Source of the DNA: Actinomycetota bacterium
Lineage (GTDB): Bacteria > Actinomycetota > Acidimicrobiia > Acidimicrobiales > Ilumatobacteraceae
DNA: 24,903 nt
Direction of reading: 5' to 3'
Assembly (NCBI GenBank): GCA_005787025.1
Contig: SYCH01000248.1
Coordinates: 1 to 24,903 of the forward strand
The notes under the pieces: model-generated
What the model was told of the DNA's origin: nothing
Seen by the model: the letters and a program-made list of their open reading frames with translations, nothing else
Databases searched by the model: none
Part shown: in pieces, positions 1 through 7,291 of the stretch
How the letters are laid out: every line of letters begins with the position of its first letter
Position numbering within the stretch: the stretch's first letter is position 1
Made by a program: the position numbers and the translations under genes

Positions 1-141
1 CTGCAACGCACCGTGATCGGGTTGGCGTAGCGGCGACAGTCCGGTGATGGACCAGCCTTCCTGCTGGAGATGTCCGGCGATCATCTCGGCGGCTTTCCAG
101 GTGTTCCCGGTGAGGCTCTCCACGAGCAGCGCTGCTGTCAT
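1..141 (-). CDS. Flavodoxin-like protein, N-terminal part (cut by window edge)
   Basis: The reverse strand opens with ATG at 141 and reads 47 codons without a stop to the window edge, so only the N terminus is seen. It begins with a hydrophobic beta strand (residues 4-8, LLVES) followed directly by TGNT at 11-14, then an amphipathic helix. This matches the first strand and FMN phosphate-binding loop (S/T-x-T-G-N-T) of flavodoxins. A redox role with bound FMN is inferred from that loop only. The start lies 32 bases beyond the pcrA stop on the same strand, so the two are probably co-transcribed. The rest of the protein, and whether it is a free flavodoxin or a domain of a larger enzyme, cannot be judged. 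Confidence 0.6.
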   Translation of the reverse strand, partial: MTAALLVESLTGNTWKAAEMIAGHLQQEGWSITGLSPLRQPDHGALQ

Positions 142-173
142 ACCCCCGATTCAACCACGCGGATCGGGCCGGC

Positions 174-2558
174 TCACACTTTCTTGAGCGGCGCCCAGGC
201 CAGAAGCAGGTGCTTGCGTCCCCGATCACGGAAGTTGATGACGGCCTCGGTCTTGTCACCCGTTCCGGTGACGTCGATGATGACGCCCTCTCCGAACACG
301 GCATGCTCGACCGTGTCACCCACCCTCAACCCGATGTCGTGCGCATTCGATTGCTCCGCCGGTCGCACTCGTCCGGCGGACATGGCGGCATCCACCTGAC
401 GCTCCCGGAATTCGTCGTCGGGATCGAACGACGAGGTGACCTTGCCGCGAGCGGTCCAGTTCTCCTCGCGGGTGAGACGGGTCGACGAGCGGGTCCCCAC
501 GTTTCCCTCGTCGTTGATCAACTCGGCCGGTATGTCGTCGAGAAACCGTGACGGCGGGTTGTACTGGGTGGTGCCGAACTGCTGACGACTCCAGGCGTGC
601 GAGATGAACAAACGCTCCTGCGCGCGCGTGATGCCCACGTAGGCCAGCCGTCGTTCTTCTTCCAGTTCGTCGGGATCGGTGAGCGCACGGTTGTGCGGGA
701 ACAGCCCCTCTTCGGCTCCGACGATGAAGACGATCGGGAACTCCAAGCCCTTGGCGGCATGAATGGTCATGAGCACGGCCTTGTCGTCGTCGTCCAATTC
801 GTCGGCGTCGGACACCAGCGACACCTGTTCGAGGAACTCGTCGACCACGGCGAACTCCTTGGCCGACGAGATCAATTCGCCGATGTTGTCGAGCCGACCA
901 GCCGCTTCGACACTGTCGTCGTTCTCGAACTCCTGCACGTATCCGGACTCGTCGAGAACCCGTTCGAGCAGGTGACCGGGGCTGCGGTCCTCGTCGGCCG
1001 ACACGGCTTCGATCAAGGTGACGAAGCTCTCGATACCCCGTTTGGCCGCGCCCGACACCCCGGCCTCGCCCGCTCGTCGCAAGGCGTCGAAGAACGAGAT
1101 GCCTTCGTCCTTGGCGAAGGTGTCGAGACGGTTGACGCTGGTCTCGCCGATTCCGCGCTTGGGAACGTTGAGCACGCGCTTGACACTGACTTCGTCGACC
1201 GGGTTGGTGACGACGCGCAGATAGGCGACCGCGTCTTTCACTTCGCGGCGGTCGTAGAAGCGTGTTCCTCCCACCACCTTGTACGGAACGCCGAAGCGCA
1301 TGAGGATCTCTTCCACCACACGACTCTGCGGGTTCGTGCGATAGAAGACCGCCATTTCGCCCCACGTGCGCCCGGTGCCCCGTAACGAATTCATGGTGCG
1401 CGCGACGAAGGCCGCCTCGTCGCCCTCGTCGTTGGCGTGGAACCGCACGATCGGCTCACCGGCACCGGCTTCGGTCCAGAGCGCCTTGGGTTTGCGACCG
1501 AAGTTGCGCGCGATGACCGCGTTGGCCGCGTCGAGAATGGTCTGGGTGCTGCGGTAGTTCTGCTCGAGCACCACCACCGACACGTCGGGGAACGCGTCCT
1601 CGAACTGGGCGATGTTGCGGAAGTCCGCGCCGCGGAACTTGTAGATGCTCTGGTCGGTGTCGCCCACCACGCACACGTTGTGATGACGGGCTCCGAGCAT
1701 GAGCACGATCTCGTTCTGAGCCACGTTCGTGTCCTGGTACTCGTCGACGAGGAGGTACTTGAACCGGTCCTGGTACATCGCCAGCACGTCGGGGTTCAGA
1801 CGGAAGAGGCGCACGATGTTGACGAGCAGATCGTCGAAGTCCATGGCGCCGGCCTTCACCAGTCGCTCCTGGTACTCGCGATAGACGTCGGCGTGCTTGC
1901 GATCGAAGATGTGGGCCGCGCGTTCGGCGGCGTCGCCCGGCGACCACAGTTCGTTCTTCCAGTTGGAGATGACGGCGTGCACGTTGCGCGGGGTGAAGCG
2001 TTTCTGGTCGAGACCCAGATCACGGATGACGTAGCCGGTGAGACGCTGGGCGTCGGCCTGGTCGTAGATGCTGAAGTTCTTCGGATATCCCAGTCGCTCG
2101 GCGTGGACCCGGAGAATGCGCACGCACGCGGAGTGGAACGTGGAGACCCACATGGAGTTGGCCACCGGGCCGATGAGGCTCTGGACCCGGTGTTTCATCT
2201 CACCGGCGGCCTTGTTGGTGAAGGTGATGGCCAGGATGCTCATCGGGTGCACGTCGTGTCGCGAGATGAGGTTGGCGATGCGATGCGTCAGGACGCGGGT
2301 CTTGCCGGAGCCGGCACCCGCCACCACGAGCAACGGGCCGTTCACGTGCTCGGCGGCCTCGCGCTGATCGGGGTTCAAGCCGTCGAGGGAGATGGGGGTG
2401 ATGTTGCGGGGAGCCCGAGCGGCGAAGGGAGCCGGCTCGTACGGTTCGGGCGAGGATTCGTCGGTGTGGGCGGCGTCGAGGTCGTCGGGGGCCTCACGGA
2501 CCGGAGGTTCGTCGCCGAACAGGTCGTCGTCGTCGAAGAGGCGCTCGGGTCCGGTCAT
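174..2558 (-). CDS. pcrA: ATP-dependent DNA helicase PcrA/UvrD (UvrD1 type)
   Basis: A 794-residue superfamily 1A helicase that unwinds DNA 3'-to-5' in nucleotide-excision repair and clears stalled replication or transcription complexes. Visible motifs: Q-motif LNPDQREA (61-68), Walker A AGAGSGKT (80-87), the TFTNKAAGEMK motif Ia region, DEYQDTN motif II, QNYRST, and the VMTIHAAKGLEFPIVF and ITRAQERLF motifs near the C-terminal half. The last about 50 residues (VGDTVEHAVFGEG...) are the small Tudor-like module that in PcrA/UvrD contacts RNA polymerase. The first about 55 residues are acidic and low in complexity, as in several actinobacterial UvrD1 proteins. Length is normal. The ATG at 2558 has no clear ribosome site but has a TAGGCT -10-like box 9 bases upstream, consistent with a very short leader. 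Confidence 0.95.
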   Translation of the reverse strand: MTGPERLFDDDDLFGDEPPVREAPDDLDAAHTDESSPEPYEPAPFAARAPRNITPISLDGLNPDQREAAEHVNGPLLVVAGAGSGKTRVLTHRIANLISRHDVHPMSILAITFTNKAAGEMKHRVQSLIGPVANSMWVSTFHSACVRILRVHAERLGYPKNFSIYDQADAQRLTGYVIRDLGLDQKRFTPRNVHAVISNWKNELWSPGDAAERAAHIFDRKHADVYREYQERLVKAGAMDFDDLLVNIVRLFRLNPDVLAMYQDRFKYLLVDEYQDTNVAQNEIVLMLGARHHNVCVVGDTDQSIYKFRGADFRNIAQFEDAFPDVSVVVLEQNYRSTQTILDAANAVIARNFGRKPKALWTEAGAGEPIVRFHANDEGDEAAFVARTMNSLRGTGRTWGEMAVFYRTNPQSRVVEEILMRFGVPYKVVGGTRFYDRREVKDAVAYLRVVTNPVDEVSVKRVLNVPKRGIGETSVNRLDTFAKDEGISFFDALRRAGEAGVSGAAKRGIESFVTLIEAVSADEDRSPGHLLERVLDESGYVQEFENDDSVEAAGRLDNIGELISSAKEFAVVDEFLEQVSLVSDADELDDDDKAVLMTIHAAKGLEFPIVFIVGAEEGLFPHNRALTDPDELEEERRLAYVGITRAQERLFISHAWSRQQFGTTQYNPPSRFLDDIPAELINDEGNVGTRSSTRLTREENWTARGKVTSSFDPDDEFRERQVDAAMSAGRVRPAEQSNAHDIGLRVGDTVEHAVFGEGVIIDVTGTGDKTEAVINFRDRGRKHLLLAWAPLKKV

Positions 2559-2567
2559 GGGTGTCCC

Positions 2568-2573
2568 AGCCTA
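2568..2573 (-). promoter_or_regulatory. Candidate -10 box for pcrA (near-leaderless)
   Basis: On the reverse strand TAGGCT matches TANNNT and lies 9 bases before the pcrA ATG. A transcript starting about 7 bases downstream would have almost no leader, which fits the lack of a Shine-Dalgarno sequence. No -35 is evident. Confidence 0.35.
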
Positions 2574-2595
2574 GATCGGGGGTGTCGGACGGACC

Positions 2596-2659
2596 CGGGG
2601 AACCGCCACGAAAACGGTCCCCGAACGCGAACGAACCCGGCCGGAGCCGGGTTCGTTCG
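2596..2659 (-). terminator. Strong hairpin terminator, probably for the His-rich gene, with a second hairpin behind it
   Basis: A perfect 14-bp stem pairs 2628-2641 (CGAACGAACCCGGC) with 2646-2659 around a 4-base loop, CGGA. A second hairpin pairs 2596-2605 with 2615-2623 (9 bp with one bulged A, loop 2606-2614). Reading from the His-rich gene, whose stop is at 2707, the 14-bp stem comes first, 47 bases downstream of the stop, and the second follows. Neither is followed by a clean U tract, as is common for the GC-rich terminators of actinobacteria. The arrangement would insulate pcrA from read-through. Confidence 0.7.
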
Positions 2660-2706
2660 TCTCGACGGGAGCGGGCGGACGTCGGGCCCGTCGGGAATGG
2701 TCGGTG

Positions 2707-3483
2707 TCAGGCTCCCGGCGCCGTTGCGCTGGGTCGCACTCCGTTCACCAGATCCGTGATGCGCTGCGTGAGATCGGTGCTGGCGTCGGCCACCAGGGCG
2801 TCGATGACGTCCTGCGCGGTCGCGCCGTTGGCCACCGCCACCTCGGCGATGGTCTTGCCGGCCTCGATCTCGGTCTTCAGTTCGTCGGCGGTGATGCCGA
2901 TGGCCGTGGCGGCGGTCTCGAGCATCTCGCCGCGCATTCCACCGTGTCGACCACCGTGACGTCCACCGTCGGCGGGTCGGGCGGCTTCGAGAGCGGCCAC
3001 CACGGCGTCACGTTGCGACGCGGTGAGGGTGCCGTCGTCCACCAGGGCCTGCAGGTGGGCGGCGAGACGCTCGCCCGGCTCGGGTCGGGTGCCGTTGTCG
3101 GCCGGCGGAGTCGCGGGAGGGGTGGTCAACGCGGTGACGATGGCATCCACGTCGGACGCGTCCAGAGTGCCGTCGTCGACGAGTCCCTGCAGCACCTCAC
3201 GGAGCTTGGCCTCGCGCTCGGCCGGATCACCGTGATGTCCACCGTGTCCGCCACCGTGACGACCACCGTGATGCGCGCCATCGACATCGCCGGCGGCGTC
3301 GTCGATCGACGACGCCGGAGCGCCGGTGTCGGTTCCGGTGTCGGTCGCCGAGACGGCCACCGGGGACTTGGCGCTCGCGCCACCGGGAAGGTTCATCAAG
3401 AGTCCGGCGCCGGCTCCGGCGACCAGGCCGGCGGTGACGCCGAGGACCGCCAACTTCTTCGTCGAGTACTTCGGTGTGTTCAT
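2707..3483 (-). CDS. Secreted His/Gly-rich repeat protein of unknown function
   Basis: A 258-residue exported protein. Residues 1-40 form a Sec signal: KK near the N terminus, an Ala/Gly/Leu/Val core, and a likely cleavage after GASA. A histidine/glycine cluster follows (about 70-86, HHGGRHGGGHGGHHGD), with a shorter one near 175-181 (GGRHGG). Between and after them are helical segments: two copies carrying LVDDGTL followed by an ASD/ASQ helix start (about 99 and 145), then an ITADELKTEIEAGKTIAEVA segment. His-rich clusters of this kind often bind metal ions, but that is inference; no enzyme fold is recognised. The start is supported by AGGAG a few bases upstream. Its promoter carries three 11-bp-phased TTCTCACCT units like those ahead of the response-regulator gene at 21315, so it may be an envelope-stress target. 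Confidence 0.8.
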   Translation of the reverse strand: MNTPKYSTKKLAVLGVTAGLVAGAGAGLLMNLPGGASAKSPVAVSATDTGTDTGAPASSIDDAAGDVDGAHHGGRHGGGHGGHHGDPAEREAKLREVLQGLVDDGTLDASDVDAIVTALTTPPATPPADNGTRPEPGERLAAHLQALVDDGTLTASQRDAVVAALEAARPADGGRHGGRHGGMRGEMLETAATAIGITADELKTEIEAGKTIAEVAVANGATAQDVIDALVADASTDLTQRITDLVNGVRPSATAPGA

Positions 3484-3504
3484 GTCGTGTGCTCCTTTGT
3501 GCGT

Positions 3505-3521
3505 CAGGTGCGGATCACCTG
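3505..3521. repeat. Short inverted repeat in the His-rich gene leader
   Basis: CAGGTG (3505-3510) and CACCTG (3516-3521) form a 6-bp inverted repeat with a 5-base loop, downstream of the predicted -10 box and upstream of the ribosome site. It could be an operator or a leader hairpin; nothing else supports a role. Confidence 0.35.
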
Positions 3522-3530
3522 TGTGCTCAC

Positions 3531-3586
3531 AGATTGCGCCTCGTAGGTGAGAAGGAAAGCCGGTTCAGGTGAGAACGAGGTGAGAA
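3531..3586 (-). promoter_or_regulatory. Promoter with three 11-bp-phased TTCTCACCT repeats (response-regulator binding site)
   Basis: On the reverse strand TTCTCACCT occurs at 3586-3578, 3575-3567 and 3553-3545, so unit starts are 11 and 22 bp apart; the missing register (3564-3556) is degenerate. The last unit is followed by 8 bases and then CAATCT (3536-3531), a plausible -10 box (A at position 2, T at position 6). The 11-bp spacing and placement over the -35 region are typical of OmpR/PhoB-family activator sites. The same layout occurs upstream of the response-regulator gene at 21322-21355. Confidence 0.65.
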
Positions 3587-3594
3587 TCGCCGAA

Positions 3595-4173
3595 TCACAC
3601 CACCAGCAGGGGCGATGCCCCAGCCGGGGGATCTTTCACGGTCACCTTGGCCCCTACGGCGATCGTTCCGCCGTGGACCACCACCCCCATCACGCCGACA
3701 CGACGCACGACGCTTCCGTCAGGCCGCTCCGAACGAACCTCGGCCAACAGACCCGGACGAAACTCCTCGATCTGTCGACACGGATTGCGCAGACCCGTGA
3801 TACTCACGACAACGCCACCCTCGAACTCCAATCGAGCGCCGGTGAGCAACGAGAACAGGTCGATGCCACTCATGGTGACGTTCTCGCCCAGTTCCCCCGG
3901 CCGAATCGGATGACCCTTGGCACCCAACTCGTCGAGAGTCTCGACGGCGATCAGATGAACCTGTCGCAGATTCGGAGTCGACGCGTCGGCGCGGCCCGCT
4001 TCGATCATGGCCACCCGCGAGCGATGCTTGACCGTTACGCCGGCATGAGCGTCGTCGAGCACTCCGATACCGGCGATCAACTCGATGGCATCCACCTCGA
4101 ACTTGGAAAATGTGTGCGTGGACGAACGATGAACCGCCACCACTCGTGGTCGGACATCTGACGAGGAATTCAT
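3595..4173 (-). CDS. MOSC-domain protein
   Basis: A 192-residue single-domain MOSC protein (the C-terminal fold of molybdenum-cofactor sulfurase). MOSC proteins bind molybdenum cofactor or carry sulfur on a conserved cysteine; stand-alone members such as YiiM and YuaD act in Moco-dependent N-oxide reduction or sulfur transfer. Seen here: the RPGELGENVTMSG segment (91-103) with the family's GE-x-x-N pattern, and TGLRNPCRQIEEF (127-138) placing the conserved cysteine at 132. There is no signal peptide or membrane segment. The ATG at 4173 is preceded by a GAGGTG ribosome site. It is divergent from the ChrA gene with only 25 bases between starts, so the promoters must overlap. The substrate is unknown. 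Confidence 0.85.
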   Translation of the reverse strand: MNSSSDVRPRVVAVHRSSTHTFSKFEVDAIELIAGIGVLDDAHAGVTVKHRSRVAMIEAGRADASTPNLRQVHLIAVETLDELGAKGHPIRPGELGENVTMSGIDLFSLLTGARLEFEGGVVVSITGLRNPCRQIEEFRPGLLAEVRSERPDGSVVRRVGVMGVVVHGGTIAVGAKVTVKDPPAGASPLLVV

Positions 4174-4198
4174 TCGTGCACCTCACATTCGACGGCTC

Positions 4199-5335
4199 GT
4201 GGCGACCACACTATGGGATATGACGCGTGCCCTCTCCGACGTCGCCCGTCTGATGCTGAAGCTGGGCGTGATCGGATTCGGAGGTCCGGTCGCGCACATC
4301 GCGATGATGCGCGACGAAGTCGTCCGCCGCCGACAATGGTTCGACGACGAGGAATTTCTGCAGATGGTCGGGGCCACGAATCTGATCCCCGGGCCGAACT
4401 CCACGGAGATGGCCATGTACGTCGGGATGAAGCGGGCCGGGGTTCGTGGCTTGATCACCGGTGGCCTGTCGTTCATTCTTCCGGCCGTCGTCATCGTGGG
4501 CGCGATCGCATGGCTCTACGTCGAGCATGGAACCAACCCCCTCATCTTCGACCTTCGCTACGGCGTTCTTCCCGTGATCGTCGCGGTGATCGCGCACGCG
4601 GTATGGGGCCTCGGCGTGACCAACACGCGCAACCCGGCCGGTCTCGTCACCGCGGCCACGGCGTTCGGCGGATACCTGCTCGGCGTGCATGAATTGATCG
4701 TGATCGCATCGCTCGGCCTCGTGTGGGCCACCGTGCACCTCGTCCGACGAGGATCCAGCCGGCTCAATTCGTTCACGGGCTTCGGTTTCGTTGCGATACT
4801 CGCCACGCAACCCTCCCTCACGCGACTCTTTCTGATCTTCCTCGAAGTGGGATCGGTTCTCTACGGAAGCGGTTACGTGCTCGTCGCGTTTCTCGACAGT
4901 CGGCTCGTGACCGCCCATGCGTATCTCACGGCCGAACAACTTCTCGACGCGATCGCGGTCGGGCAGATCACACCCGGACCGGTGTTCACCACCGCCACCT
5001 TCATCGGATGGCAGATACTCGGTGTGGCCGGTGCCATAGTCGCCACCCTGGGAATCTTCGGTCCGTCGTTCTTCTTCGTCGGATTGCTCGACCGCATCCT
5101 GCGTTGGCTTCGCGCCCGACCAGCCGCTCTCGCGTTTCTGAACGCAGTGACAGTGTCGTCACTCGGCCTCATGGCCGGCGTCCTCGTTCGTCTCGGCGAC
5201 GCGGCGCTCATCGATCCGCTCACCTGGATCGTGGCGATCACGGCGCTCGTCCTCTTGATCACCACCAAGGTCGGTGCCGGATGGCTCGTTCCGGCCGGTG
5301 TGGTCATCGGGATCGTGCACGCTGCGGCATCCTGA
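4199..5335 (+). CDS. chrA: ChrA-type chromate transporter family protein (two CHR domains)
   Basis: A 378-residue integral membrane protein of the CHR family. Characterised members export chromate, but many family members have unknown substrates. It has the two-domain form: the first half carries FGGPVAHIAMM (about 27-37) and a PGPN-S-TEMAM loop. The second half carries a GSGYVLVAFLD segment and GQITPGPVFTTATFIGW. About 10-12 hydrophobic stretches cover the whole chain, and the length is normal for bidomain ChrA. The GTG at 4199 gives the longest frame. An ATG at 4220 (MTRALSDVARLM) fits the usual short N terminus equally well, and neither has a clear ribosome site. Its last 32 bases overlap the 3' end of the convergent MFS gene. 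Confidence 0.85.
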   Translation: MATTLWDMTRALSDVARLMLKLGVIGFGGPVAHIAMMRDEVVRRRQWFDDEEFLQMVGATNLIPGPNSTEMAMYVGMKRAGVRGLITGGLSFILPAVVIVGAIAWLYVEHGTNPLIFDLRYGVLPVIVAVIAHAVWGLGVTNTRNPAGLVTAATAFGGYLLGVHELIVIASLGLVWATVHLVRRGSSRLNSFTGFGFVAILATQPSLTRLFLIFLEVGSVLYGSGYVLVAFLDSRLVTAHAYLTAEQLLDAIAVGQITPGPVFTTATFIGWQILGVAGAIVATLGIFGPSFFFVGLLDRILRWLRARPAALAFLNAVTVSSLGLMAGVLVRLGDAALIDPLTWIVAITALVLLITTKVGAGWLVPAGVVIGIVHAAAS

Positions 5336-6485
5336 CGAGAGTGATCGCCCCGATCACGACACTCGCGCTGGCGAGTACGAGTCCGCTCCAGGTGCGGCCG
5401 GTGAGGTCGATCACGAGTGCACCGACCAGTGGACCGAAACCCGACATGAAGCCACCCACGAAGTGCATCGACCCCATGAGTGTTCCGAGGTCGTGCGCGG
5501 GGAGAACCTCTCGTGCGTAGATGCCGTCGAGTGGCGACACGGCGCCGATGCCCAAACCACCGACGATCACGAACGAAATCGCCACGCCGATGTTGCCGCT
5601 GAAGGCGAGGAGCAAGGATCCGCCCGCGACGAGCAACTTCGCTCCGACCAGCACCTGTCGCGTCGGATGTCGATCGAGAACTCGACCGAGTGGAAGGCGT
5701 CCCAGCAATTGGGCGAATCCCCGGGCTCCGGCCATCGAAGCGGCGGTCGACCGCTCAAGCCCACCGGCAACCATCGCCGGGATCTGGAGCACCATGATGA
5801 TCGACGTTCCGAACGAGCTGGCGAGTGACGAGAAGGCATAGCGCCGAACGAGAGGCTCCTTCCACGCACCGGCGAGGGCGAGGCGCGACGACGCCGACGG
5901 TGATACCGATCGCGACACTCCTTGACGATCGACGAACAACGCGGCGATGACCAGCACTCCGCCCACCACCACTGCCGAAACACGCACCGTGTCGCGCCAA
6001 CCGACCCACGACCGCATGACTTCGGTGAGGGGAATGAGAATCGGCGACGAGAATGCACCCCAGATCGTGAGTTGGGCGATCGCCCGTGCTTCGCTTCCCG
6101 TCGAGAGTCGTGCCGCGACCGTTTGAGTGAGGTGGTAGAAGCTCGACGCACCCACCACACCTCCTCCGATTCCGAACAGGACGGCGAACGAGACGGGCGA
6201 ATCCGTGAAGGTCGAAGCGATCACGAGTACTGGCCCGACAGCAGCACCGATCGCGAACGGACGGCCGGCTCCATGGCGATCAAGGGTTCGCCCGACCCAC
6301 ATTCCGAGGACTCCCGTGAGGATCTGGGCGATGGTGTAGCCGACGGTGAGGATGCCGACACCGGAGCCGAAGTCGGCCGCCATGTCGTCGAGTAGAACGC
6401 CGAATCCATAGAACCACGAGCCGTACGACACGATCGTCAGGACCCCGAGGATCCCGACACGCACGGTGGGGACGTTGGACGGCAC
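5304..6485 (-). CDS. MFS transporter in the phosphonate-oxidation operon
   Basis: A 393-residue major facilitator with about 12 transmembrane helices. Seen: the MFS loop 2-3 signature (GMWVGRTLDRHGAGRP, after helix 2) and its second-half counterpart (LGRLPLGRVLDRHPTRQ). Overall it resembles the monocarboxylate/oxalate-formate type of MFS. It starts with GTG 20 bases after the stop of the dioxygenase gene on the same strand and so is probably the third gene of that operon. By context it could import the organophosphonate used by the two oxygenases, or export a product. The sequence alone does not identify the substrate. No good ribosome site precedes the GTG; coupling to the upstream gene is likely. 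Confidence 0.8.
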   Translation of the reverse strand: MPSNVPTVRVGILGVLTIVSYGSWFYGFGVLLDDMAADFGSGVGILTVGYTIAQILTGVLGMWVGRTLDRHGAGRPFAIGAAVGPVLVIASTFTDSPVSFAVLFGIGGGVVGASSFYHLTQTVAARLSTGSEARAIAQLTIWGAFSSPILIPLTEVMRSWVGWRDTVRVSAVVVGGVLVIAALFVDRQGVSRSVSPSASSRLALAGAWKEPLVRRYAFSSLASSFGTSIIMVLQIPAMVAGGLERSTAASMAGARGFAQLLGRLPLGRVLDRHPTRQVLVGAKLLVAGGSLLLAFSGNIGVAISFVIVGGLGIGAVSPLDGIYAREVLPAHDLGTLMGSMHFVGGFMSGFGPLVGALVIDLTGRTWSGLVLASASVVIGAITLVRMPQRARSR

Positions 6486-6505
6486 GTGCGAAGAGTAAGG
6501 CTCGG

Positions 6506-7291
6506 TTAGTCGACCGGGCGACCTTCGAAGTCGCCGATGAGCGAGAGCACCACCCGCTCACCGCTCTCGGCCGAGGCGAATCGTTGGAGCTTCTCGGCGT
6601 AGTACGACTCTCGCAGATCGCCTTCCGTCAACGCGTTGTAGGTGGGATACAGAGCGCGACGATCACGTGTCGATCGATTTGCTCCGCTGCGATGCGGAGT
6701 GAGCGAATGGAACCACAACGTCTGTCCGGCCTCGATCGGCGCGTGCTGCCAGGTCATGTCGGCAACGAGCGAAGCGGTGATGCATCCACGTTCGTCGGTG
6801 GCCAGCAGCTCCGCGTGCCGACCACTCACGATCTCGAGACATCCGTTCTCGACAGTGGCATCGTCCACGGCCACCATGCACGACACGTGCGAATCGATGA
6901 AAGGATACGCCGGGGCGTCCTGATGAGGAGAGAATCCCGCACCGCCAACCAACTTGTAGTTGATCTTCTCCTTGTAGAGCACCGCGGGCTCACCGAGCAA
7001 TCGCGATGCGGTCACGGCCAATCGTCGCGTGAGCAATTCGCGAAGCCCTTCGTGAACCGGGACGAAATTCTCGCTACGGGCCAACTTCGGGCCGAAGTCG
7101 GTCATCTCACGATGGTGGAGAATCGCCCCGGGCTCGTCGAACGTGGCGGCGATCTCGTCCACCCATCCGCGGAGTCGATGGACTTCTTCGTCGTTCAGAT
7201 CTTCGGTGAGGACCCAACCGTGCGCGACGAAGTGTTCGACGATTGCGGGATCTTCGGGCGAGAACACCGGGAGCGACATATCGACGCTCAC
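6506..7291 (-). CDS. Fe(II)/2-oxoglutarate dioxygenase, PhyH family (PhnY/TmpA-like)
   Basis: A 261-residue phytanoyl-CoA-dioxygenase-family enzyme. The facial triad is visible: H123-x-D125 in SPHQDAPAY and H200 in SLTPHRSGANRS. A candidate 2-oxoglutarate-binding arginine lies 11 residues after the distal histidine (R211). Enzymes of this family paired with an HD oxygenase (PhnY/PhnZ, TmpA/TmpB) hydroxylate the carbon next to phosphorus of an aminoethyl-type or methyl phosphonate. Its GTG start overlaps the HD gene stop by 4 bases, so the two are translationally coupled. ATG at 7279 (MSLPVF...) is an alternative start. The pairing and the neighbouring C-P lyase operon make a phosphonate substrate likely; the exact compound is not determined. 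Confidence 0.85.
   Translation of the reverse strand: MSVDMSLPVFSPEDPAIVEHFVAHGWVLTEDLNDEEVHRLRGWVDEIAATFDEPGAILHHREMTDFGPKLARSENFVPVHEGLRELLTRRLAVTASRLLGEPAVLYKEKINYKLVGGAGFSPHQDAPAYPFIDSHVSCMVAVDDATVENGCLEIVSGRHAELLATDERGCITASLVADMTWQHAPIEAGQTLWFHSLTPHRSGANRSTRDRRALYPTYNALTEGDLRESYYAEKLQRFASAESGERVVLSLIGDFEGRPVD

Noticed and set aside
1437..2759. Long forward open frame (440 codons) across pcrA
   Set aside because: It is antisense to an intact helicase gene; its composition (many His, Val, Asp, Gly) is that of a shadow frame.
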